From Desulfoluna limicola (GTDB taxonomy: Bacteria > Desulfobacterota > Desulfobacteria > Desulfobacterales > Desulfolunaceae): a stretch of 64,000 nt of DNA. The translations under genes and the position numbers were made by a program. Under the pieces are notes generated by a model that was given only the letters and a program-made list of their open reading frames with translations, searched no databases and had not been told where the DNA came from. The stretch covers positions 6,103,501 through 6,167,500 of the forward strand of contig NZ_AP024488.1 in the NCBI RefSeq assembly GCF_021654575.1. Reading direction: 5' to 3'. The number at the start of each line of letters is the position of its first letter. Position 1 is the first letter of the stretch. This document shows positions 57,289 to 64,000 of this stretch, in pieces.

Positions 57289-57795
57289 ATGAAAAACCAG
57301 AGAGGATTCACCCTCCTTGAACTGATGGTGGCTGTTGCCTTGATCGCCATTGTGGCGAGTGTCGCCGTGCCATCGTGGCGGGAGTTTGTGGCGAACCGCA
57401 GGACAGCAGGGGCGTCGAGAGAGATATTGAATGCCCTTCAGCATACCCGGATGAAGGCTATCAAAGAGGGGCAGACCATTACGGTTATTTATACCGATAT
57501 TCACGGCATTGCTATTTCAGAACCAAGCGATGGTTCGACAGGCGCTTTTGAAAAGGCATTTATAAGTTGGGGTGAAAACGGCGACGGAACTCCGGAAACT
57601 ATTGAAATATTTGAAGTTCCGAGAAATGTTCAATGCGATACAAATCAGGGTTCCATGGCTTACAACTCACGAGGGATTCTCCTGGCGACCAACAGCGGAA
57701 CTGTTAGGACGTGGAGCTCCCTGACAAAACGGGAGTATAGCGTTGTCATCAACAATCTTGGCACTCTGAGGCAGGCATCCGGGATTCATTTATAA
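57289..57795 (+). CDS. Type IV minor pilin, FimT/GspH-like (cluster 2)
   Basis: This 168-residue prepilin starts MKNQRGFTLLELMVAVALIAIVASVAVPSW, with a minimal six-residue leader and Glu5. The GspH/FimT domain includes REILNALQHTRMKAIKEGQTITVIY. It is a paralogue of the gene at 49951, with the same position in the cluster but low identity outside the N-terminal helix. There is no strong Shine-Dalgarno sequence; GGGAG lies about 12 bases upstream. Confidence 0.9.
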   Translation: MKNQRGFTLLELMVAVALIAIVASVAVPSWREFVANRRTAGASREILNALQHTRMKAIKEGQTITVIYTDIHGIAISEPSDGSTGAFEKAFISWGENGDGTPETIEIFEVPRNVQCDTNQGSMAYNSRGILLATNSGTVRTWSSLTKREYSVVINNLGTLRQASGIHL

Positions 57796-57827
57796 CGGGC
57801 TTCACTATGACCAATCGAGGATAAGCA

Positions 57828-58826
57828 ATGGGTACATTGAAAAAAGAAACGCTGTCCAGTGTTATAAAGTTACAGGGCTCTCTCAATGAGAGAGGGTTTA
57901 CGCTTATTGAAATCTTGGTGGCCCTGGTCATGGGTGTGATCTTTTTTACCGCCATTTGTGCCTTGGTGATTGATCAGACACAAACCCATGAAGATCACCA
58001 GATGAAGGTGATGATGCAGCAGAACGGGCGAGCAGCGTTGGCAGTTCTTTCCAATGAGATGAAGTTGGCTGGCTATTCGCCCATACCTCGAAGTGATGGG
58101 GGCTCAGGCCGCCTTGCTACATTTCAGGTTGCCGGGATCACCGCCATGGAATGTACCTATGACACAAGTTCCAACGGTTCCATCGAGCTGAAGTCTGGGG
58201 CAAGCAATAGTTATAATGAGCGTACAGTTCTTTCTTTTAACCCAGTTACTAGACAACTTCAGAGAAACAATAACACCAATGCTTTTCTAAATAACGTCGA
58301 GGCCTTCAGGATTCTCTATGCTTATGATGCCGATGATCCTGGAGCGGGCGCCGACAAATACGGCGTACTCGAACGAGACAGCAGCACTGGCAGGGTTATC
58401 TGGGGTTACGATGACGATCCGACCGATGGAGACAACAGGCTGACAAAGTTTTACACCTTTGACGATGAATGGAAGGTACGGACACTCCCCGCCACACCCG
58501 CCACACCAGCCATTCCGGCCATTCCCGCCCAACCGGGTGCCGGTCCGGGTGGAACAACCATACCCGCCGTACCCGCCATACCCGCTCAGCCAGCCCGGCC
58601 AGCCAGACCGGAGCCTCCTTCGGATCTGACCGATAATCCACCCACCTTTGACAGGATCCGTGCTGCCAAGATCTGGCTTTTGATGCGAAGCAATAAAAGG
58701 AAAAACAAGGATGGCGTTGAGATACTTCCAGACAGTGTCCCCTTATATACCACGCAGCTGGACACCGACAACTTTTCCTACCGGCTTTACACCACCACCG
58801 TGAAATTCCGGAACATGTATTATTGA
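57828..58826 (+). CDS. Type IV minor pilin, PilW-like, with a proline/alanine-rich insert (cluster 2)
   Basis: This 332-residue prepilin has cleavage site NERG/FTLIEILVALVMGVIFFTAICAL and the PilW block LAVLSNEMKLAGYSPIP. Between about residues 220 and 265 lies a low-complexity stretch of three-residue repeats (PATPATPAIPAIPAQP, PAVPAIPAQPARPARP) absent from the cluster 1 copy. The C-terminus YRLYTTTVKFRNMYY matches the cluster 1 ending. The start follows GAGGATAAG. The insert would form an extended polyproline-like linker or stalk (inference). Confidence 0.87.
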   Translation: MGTLKKETLSSVIKLQGSLNERGFTLIEILVALVMGVIFFTAICALVIDQTQTHEDHQMKVMMQQNGRAALAVLSNEMKLAGYSPIPRSDGGSGRLATFQVAGITAMECTYDTSSNGSIELKSGASNSYNERTVLSFNPVTRQLQRNNNTNAFLNNVEAFRILYAYDADDPGAGADKYGVLERDSSTGRVIWGYDDDPTDGDNRLTKFYTFDDEWKVRTLPATPATPAIPAIPAQPGAGPGGTTIPAVPAIPAQPARPARPEPPSDLTDNPPTFDRIRAAKIWLLMRSNKRKNKDGVEILPDSVPLYTTQLDTDNFSYRLYTTTVKFRNMYY

Positions 58827-58879
58827 TGACGCCTGATTATCTCGTATGAGCTTTTATTCCATGCCGGGGAGACGTGAAC

Positions 58880-59377
58880 ATGACGAACGAAAACGGATTT
58901 ACCATTCTGGAAGCCCTCTTTTCCATGGCGATTTTTGCCGTTGCTATGCTTGGGGTTATCGGGTTGCAGTTGAACTCCTTCCAGGCCGACGAAGAAACGC
59001 GAAGGAGGGATATGGCTGTGCAGCTCCTCACCGAAGGGGCGGAGTTGGTGGAGTGTTCCAGTTACTCGAGTACCGACCTCTATCGCCCCACCGGTGCGGA
59101 TCAAAATATGATTCAAGAGTCTGCTTTTTCGGGGTTCATAGGCCAGGTTGAGGCCGGTACTGCCACTGACAACTGGTTGTCCTGGGGGGGTGGGAAAGCC
59201 AATGTTTTTCTGCGATACAATCAGGACTTTCAGGACTTGGACACTGACGGCACGCGGGATAACAACGAACCGGAGTTCAAAAAAATACTTCTGGTCTCTT
59301 CCTGGAGGTCTTTGAAAACCGGCCAGACGGAAACCTTTCACCAGGTGATGGTGAAACCTGAAAACACGCTGCAATAA
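58880..59377 (+). CDS. Type IV minor pilin, PilV-like (cluster 2)
   Basis: This 165-residue prepilin starts MTNENG/FTILEALFSMAIFAVAMLGVIGLQLNSF. The GVIGLQL block and the short globular part fit PilV. The ATG at 58880 follows GGGGAG at 8 bases; a GTG two codons upstream is less likely. It corresponds to the gene at 51313. Confidence 0.85.
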   Translation: MTNENGFTILEALFSMAIFAVAMLGVIGLQLNSFQADEETRRRDMAVQLLTEGAELVECSSYSSTDLYRPTGADQNMIQESAFSGFIGQVEAGTATDNWLSWGGGKANVFLRYNQDFQDLDTDGTRDNNEPEFKKILLVSSWRSLKTGQTETFHQVMVKPENTLQ

Positions 59378-59387
59378 GGGGGAGATC

Positions 59388-59990
59388 ATGACGCCACAGC
59401 TTGGAAACGAAAAGGGCTCCGTGATGCTCTTAACCATGATGTTTATTTTGATCATTACCGTCATGGGTCTCATTGCCACCCAGACATCTGTTTTTGAGAT
59501 AAAGATTGCGGAGAATAGTCGGCGCTACAATGAAGAGTTTGCGGCGGCGGAGCTGGCCCTGAATCATGCCATCGTTAATTTCCGGAACCAGGCCACAGTC
59601 GGTGGGTATGACATTGCCAATGTCCTCAACGACACGCGAAACAGCGAGTATAAAAATGCGGTGTATATCAACGATTCCCCCCAGACGTATGAAGGAAGTA
59701 CAGATAGCGTTGCAGAAATTGAGATCCGAAGGATCGTGGACGAAGCCGCACCGGTTTGCGATGGGGGGGACAGCGGCACTGCAATTTGTGCTCTTTCAAC
59801 ACAAGCAAACAATGTCCCTCAGCTTCCACATAGGTACTATGCCGGGTCCATCGACAAGCGTCGTTTTGCCGTGACAGCAACGGCCTACGGTCGACATCCA
59901 AGAATAATAAACGGTGAACGAATTCCCTCCACCACTTGGGTGCAGAAGGGGATTTCACTTCCTGCGGAGCAGGATAAGGACATATTCTGA
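59388..59990 (+). CDS. Type IV pilus assembly protein, PilX-like (cluster 2)
   Basis: This 200-residue protein has N-terminal NEKGSVMLLTMMFILIITVMGLIATQTSVFEIKIAENSRRY-type PilX features and the C-terminal WVQKGISLPAEQDKDIF. It is the counterpart of the gene at 51765, with an extra segment in the middle carrying two cysteines. GGGGAG precedes the ATG. Its stop overlaps the first ATG of the pilY1-like frame. Confidence 0.85.
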   Translation: MTPQLGNEKGSVMLLTMMFILIITVMGLIATQTSVFEIKIAENSRRYNEEFAAAELALNHAIVNFRNQATVGGYDIANVLNDTRNSEYKNAVYINDSPQTYEGSTDSVAEIEIRRIVDEAAPVCDGGDSGTAICALSTQANNVPQLPHRYYAGSIDKRRFAVTATAYGRHPRIINGERIPSTTWVQKGISLPAEQDKDIF

Positions 59991-60019
59991 TGAATGAATT
60001 TGGAGTGGAGGGTAATGCC

Positions 60020-63000
60020 TTGAAAAGAAGAGTGATCTCCCTTTTGATAATCCTGTTTGTGGCTTCATCGTCTGCCTGGGCTTATGACATTGACATTTTT
60101 GATGAGTGTTCGGTGGCCATTAAACCCAATGTGCTGTTTTTGATGGATACATCCTTGAGTATGAGGCGGCAGGATGTCATCGACAATGGCATTGAGAGTT
60201 ATAACAGCGAGGGGGCCTTTATCATCACCCGGGATGCGACGGGTGAAGTTACGAACGTGCAGATTGACCCGAATAATGATGCAGATGACCCGTCAACAGA
60301 TGAAGTTGAAGAGCAGAGTTATCTCGACAGGGGGTATGAGGGTGACTCGGCCATGAACAGAAGTCGGGACCGGGACTATGAAGACAATATCTTCCGATGG
60401 AATAAGGATTTAAAGCAATGGTATCGCTACAGGGCTGCGGCGGGCCAGCATCACCTCGAACTGCATGAAATCCCAAATAAAGACGTCCTTGAAGCCTTTT
60501 TAAGGTTCGGCACATTTCAAGGAAATATAGATCACTGGGGTAATTTGAAAGAGGATGATGATTATCGGATTTATGCTACAGGTGATTACATAAATTACTT
60601 GAAATACGTTGAAGCAGCGCAGGCAACCATCGATTGGGATGAAGATAATGAGTATGATGAAACAATAGATTACAGGCGGTTTCACGGGGCTGACGCAGAT
60701 GGTAAACCCTTGGGTTATGGAGAGTATATAACAAGCAAGGTATATGTTCGCATGGCAGGGGATATAAGGCCATTTAACAGCATTCGGAATATTCTCAATT
60801 CAAGTCCCAACGGTATTTATATTGATGATCCGGGCAACACGGGCAGAGAGATTTTGGACTGCTCCACAGCATTGGCAGCTCTTAAGGTCGACGGCTGGAC
60901 ACGAAGTAAGGTGTGGGAAGCATTTGGGTGTGACTGCGGAGGATTGATTACATACACCCTGATGACGGGTAATTTTCTTAATTACCTTGATATGAAGAAA
61001 TCCCGTCGTTACAACGCCATCGATGCCGTCTGGAGTGTGATTAATAATAGGCCCAACGATGGCAGATATGGCATCATGCAGTTTGATTTGGGTATTTTTT
61101 CTACCTTTTTCGATCTTTCCCACTGGCGGACTCAGGGAGCTGATTTGGCAGCTCCCTGTGGGTCCTCTACGGACACATTGAAACGAGTGTTGTATGGCGA
61201 GTACGACCACGAACATCGTACATCAATTCCCGAGTATGGGCAGCCTCTCTATTTTGGTCATCCATCCGATATTTCTAAAGAGACCCCCCTTGCAGAAGCT
61301 CTTATTGAAGCCGGTTGTTATTTTTCGGGGCAAAACAGTTGGTTTAATTCAGACCCAATTCCCGATAGCTTTTTTGACAGCACCCATACAGGTACAACAT
61401 CGAATACAACGTGCAGATACAAGAGCCCGATTCAATGCAAAGACCAGAAGAACCATATCGTGATTCTAACCGATGGTGCCCCCAAGGATGACTTTGAAGT
61501 TTTTGATGGCTTGCTGACAAACAAGGGCAAAGGCGTTTCATGGAACTGGATACTCAATAAAAATTTTGATTACTTCAACCCCGATACCAATGCTGCCGTC
61601 TCTGCACCCATAGGGAACTGTTTTATTCCGGTTTCCCCATTGGTGGATAACGATGTAGAGATGATTTTAGGTTCCACGCTGAATATTAACTATAAACAAC
61701 AATGGTTGGATGACGTCGCCTATTTTCTCTATCAAAAAGATATGACCGATAAGGATAATGATGAAGGGCGTCAGAATATCCACACCCATGCAGTTGGGTT
61801 TGTGGTGGCAGCGAATGCGAACAGCCTTGATCGGCCTTTGTTGATTCAAACAGCAGAAAATGGCAAGGGGCACTATATGTTCACAAGCAGCAAGGATGAG
61901 CTGATCGCTGAACTGAACTCTATTCTGGACACCGTGATGGAAGATTTCTCCTTTTCATCTGCCTCTACCCCGGTCAGCCAGTCCGACATGGTGTACTCCG
62001 GTAACGATATGTACATGTCCTCATTTATTCTGGAGGCAGGAGCCCGTGGCCGGGGCAATGTTCTGAAATTTGAGCGCGACCATGATGTGGTGACAGGCCA
62101 TGCCGATGAGAATCTTTTTGAACTCGATGGCAGTGTGAATGGAGATACCCGGGATTGGTGGTTCCCCGGTAGCGAACCTGCGGGAAATAATCCCGAAGAC
62201 CCGATTCCATCCCATGGATTGGCGCGGAAATTGTACTCACAAATTCAACCGGGTGCCAGTCTCGGGGTAAATCCTACTCCCGAGGCGACTTTCAATGCAG
62301 TAAAGTCAAAACGCAGTATTTATATCCCTTACCAAAGTGGTGTTGGAGGATGGACCCTTGGTGATGTGGGAACCCTTTCAACGGATGGGGCAATTACGAT
62401 ACCCAAGGAAGACGGCACGAATTACAGTGGGGATGAACTTTACAGGTTTCTCTATAAGAGAATCTATGGGTATGGGTATAACTGGCCATTGGGAGATATC
62501 ATTCATTCCAATATTGTTGTGGCTCAGTACCCTAGAACAACAGAGCATGATTATGGTGTTGACAGTTATCTTTTTGTGGGCACCAATACCGGCAAGCTGC
62601 ATTGTTTCAATGCCGCCTCCGGGAATGCGACTGGGGCCGGGGAAGAGGTGTGGTCTCTGATCTATCCCGATTTCAAAGACAGGCTCCATCAGTTGGAGAG
62701 CTTCTTTGATAAGGATGAGCGTTGGTTTGCGGATGGCTGGATTACACTGTATAACAAGCATGTTAAGCATGCGGCGGCAGGGGGTAATGGGGCGTATTCC
62801 GTAGTCACACCCTCGTACCTTATCGCAGGGGAGCGTCGAGGAGGCAGCAGTTACCACCTTTTGAAAATAACGGATGTGGATAGTCCCGAATATATAGCAA
62901 AAATCGGTGGAATCGACCCCTGGGGGCAATCCTGGAGCAAGCCGGATATGTGCCAGGTGGTAAAAGCTGGCGAGGGGCTTAAGACAGCTTTTCTTGTGAC

Positions 63001-64000
63001 GGGGGGCTATGATACCAATCAGGATGCGTTGTTTCCTGGCACTGATCAGAAGGGCCGGTTTGTTGCGCTGTACGGTATTGATGGGAATTTGATAAAAAGG
63101 TTTCCGGAAAGTGGTGCTGGAAGTGAAGCCTGTATTGTTTCTGCTCGGATTATAGATCATGACCATACGGTGAATGCTTACAATGAGAGGGTTTTTTCAA
63201 GAATTTATGCGGGTGACCTTAAGGGCAATGTCTATCATTCGACGGATGATTTAACTGCAACAGGTCAGGCCAAAACACCTGATGGGAGCTGGGCTCTTTC
63301 TCACAAATTATTTTCGGGGCACTCTGTATCCGCGAGGATTAACAGAACCAACGGGACGCTTCACCAGAAGATTTTCTATCCACCCATAGCAGGGATGGCG
63401 TGTGCAGAGAATCGGGTCTTTTTCGGCACAGGAGATCGCGAGAACCCGTTATTTTCATATGCAACGTTCAGAGACAGTGTCTACTCTGTTCCGGAGTCCT
63501 GGAGCAAAACGTTTTCACGTGATGATCTGAATAAGTTCACATTGGATGAGAACAATATCGTTACTGACACGAATTTTGGGAGTGGGGTTACAAAAGAAGT
63601 ATATAATAACATCTCTAAGACGGAACCAGTGAATAAAGAAGCCTGTGAGGGTGGTTGCCATGCTACGTACACAAATTGCATGGAGAATTGTGATTTGCAT
63701 CCTGATGATGACGGATGCAGTACTTCGTGTATCACTCAACAAATCAATTGTAAAAGCTATTGTGGGTCAGGTTGGTTCTTTGACTTTGTCAGAGAAGGGG
63801 AAAAACAGGTTTCTGAATCTATAGTACTCGATAATACTTTGATTTTTGCAACATATACTCCACCAGAGGTGACACTTTCAGCAGATGTCTGCAACGCTGG
63901 TGGGACTTGTACACCAGGGGCTGGGCGAGTGTATGTTATCAGTACCTGTGAGGATGCTTTCTCTGTGAAATCATACAAATTGAAGAATAACCCTATGCCT
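60020..64000 (+). CDS. pilY1: PilY1-like pilus tip adhesin (cluster 2, 3' end outside window)
   Basis: The frame is open to the last base, giving at least 1327 residues. It begins with a signal peptide (LKRRVISLLIILFVASSSAWA) read from TTG at 60020 after GGAGGG; an in-frame ATG at 59990 overlaps the pilX stop and is the alternative. The VWA-like part keeps DTSLS and IVILTDGAPKDD. The propeller region has SYLFVGTNTGKLHCFNAASG, AGERRGGSSYHLLKI and GGYDTNQD. Near the end is an insert with four CxxxC pairs that cluster 1 PilY1 lacks. Function as in the first copy, with probably different ligand or stability properties. Confidence 0.92.
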   Translation, partial: MKRRVISLLIILFVASSSAWAYDIDIFDECSVAIKPNVLFLMDTSLSMRRQDVIDNGIESYNSEGAFIITRDATGEVTNVQIDPNNDADDPSTDEVEEQSYLDRGYEGDSAMNRSRDRDYEDNIFRWNKDLKQWYRYRAAAGQHHLELHEIPNKDVLEAFLRFGTFQGNIDHWGNLKEDDDYRIYATGDYINYLKYVEAAQATIDWDEDNEYDETIDYRRFHGADADGKPLGYGEYITSKVYVRMAGDIRPFNSIRNILNSSPNGIYIDDPGNTGREILDCSTALAALKVDGWTRSKVWEAFGCDCGGLITYTLMTGNFLNYLDMKKSRRYNAIDAVWSVINNRPNDGRYGIMQFDLGIFSTFFDLSHWRTQGADLAAPCGSSTDTLKRVLYGEYDHEHRTSIPEYGQPLYFGHPSDISKETPLAEALIEAGCYFSGQNSWFNSDPIPDSFFDSTHTGTTSNTTCRYKSPIQCKDQKNHIVILTDGAPKDDFEVFDGLLTNKGKGVSWNWILNKNFDYFNPDTNAAVSAPIGNCFIPVSPLVDNDVEMILGSTLNINYKQQWLDDVAYFLYQKDMTDKDNDEGRQNIHTHAVGFVVAANANSLDRPLLIQTAENGKGHYMFTSSKDELIAELNSILDTVMEDFSFSSASTPVSQSDMVYSGNDMYMSSFILEAGARGRGNVLKFERDHDVVTGHADENLFELDGSVNGDTRDWWFPGSEPAGNNPEDPIPSHGLARKLYSQIQPGASLGVNPTPEATFNAVKSKRSIYIPYQSGVGGWTLGDVGTLSTDGAITIPKEDGTNYSGDELYRFLYKRIYGYGYNWPLGDIIHSNIVVAQYPRTTEHDYGVDSYLFVGTNTGKLHCFNAASGNATGAGEEVWSLIYPDFKDRLHQLESFFDKDERWFADGWITLYNKHVKHAAAGGNGAYSVVTPSYLIAGERRGGSSYHLLKITDVDSPEYIAKIGGIDPWGQSWSKPDMCQVVKAGEGLKTAFLVTGGYDTNQDALFPGTDQKGRFVALYGIDGNLIKRFPESGAGSEACIVSARIIDHDHTVNAYNERVFSRIYAGDLKGNVYHSTDDLTATGQAKTPDGSWALSHKLFSGHSVSARINRTNGTLHQKIFYPPIAGMACAENRVFFGTGDRENPLFSYATFRDSVYSVPESWSKTFSRDDLNKFTLDENNIVTDTNFGSGVTKEVYNNISKTEPVNKEACEGGCHATYTNCMENCDLHPDDDGCSTSCITQQINCKSYCGSGWFFDFVREGEKQVSESIVLDNTLIFATYTPPEVTLSADVCNAGGTCTPGAGRVYVISTCEDAFSVKSYKLKNNPMP

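Noticed and set aside
58480-58620. Short direct repeats that could suggest a CRISPR array or tandem satellite
   Set aside because: The repeats are in frame inside the PilW-like gene and encode Pro/Ala triplets; there are no spacers of constant length.

Overview
The window looks like chromosomal DNA of a strictly anaerobic, sulfate-reducing member of the Desulfobacterota (the former Deltaproteobacteria). The evidence is a DsrC with both C-terminal cysteines, an HdrA/Flx-type electron-transfer operon, a large single-chain pyruvate:ferredoxin oxidoreductase, an AhbA-type siroheme decarboxylase (alternative haem pathway), a PxxKW cysteine-rich protein, and genes that use in-frame UGA as selenocysteine. 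The species cannot be named from sequence reading alone.

Layout. 0-5 kb: the 3' end of clpB, then the pyruvate:ferredoxin oxidoreductase gene behind a leader that can fold into a multi-stem structure. 5-8.6 kb: a CxxCxxCC protein, a nitrilase-fold hydrolase, ahbA, a YjbQ protein and dsrC. 8.7-15.1 kb (minus strand): an operon reading hdrA - mvhD/flxD - two iron-sulfur subunits - a flavin/NAD subunit. The first two genes each contain an in-frame UGA followed by a bacterial SECIS-like hairpin, so ordinary gene calling would split or truncate them. 15-32.5 kb: housekeeping genes (miaA, an LpoA-like lipoprotein, pfk, kdsD, a PxxKW protein, an aminotransferase, a ClC protein, gph, truA, rluB, folC, rpsU, adk, coaE). 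A third, very small selenoprotein gene lies just upstream of truA. 32.7-44 kb: conserved translation and envelope genes (rho, rpmE, prfA-prmC, rpsB-tsf-pyrH, frr-uppS-cdsA-dxr-rseP). 44-46 kb: an orphan YcaO protein. 46.3-49.3 kb: a histidine kinase and a sigma-54-dependent response regulator. 49.9-64 kb: two tandem, diverged copies of a type IV pilus minor-pilin operon (fimT-pilW-pilV-pilX-pilY1). Each copy follows a good sigma-54 promoter match, and the second pilY1 runs off the window.

How the parts fit. Pyruvate:ferredoxin oxidoreductase generates reduced ferredoxin. The HdrA/MvhD/Flx proteins probably couple NAD(H), ferredoxin and a thiol/disulfide carrier, and the adjacent dsrC supplies a likely disulfide partner. 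The kinase/regulator pair sits directly before the pilin clusters and is the natural candidate to act on the two sigma-54 promoters (inference).

The intergenic regions carry a dispersed repeat family of about 40-205 bp, with at least eleven copies. Most copies end in the outward-facing sequence GCCTCCGGCGGC or its complement, and intact copies have one at each end as terminal inverted repeats. No tRNA, rRNA, CRISPR array or recognisable transposase was seen.
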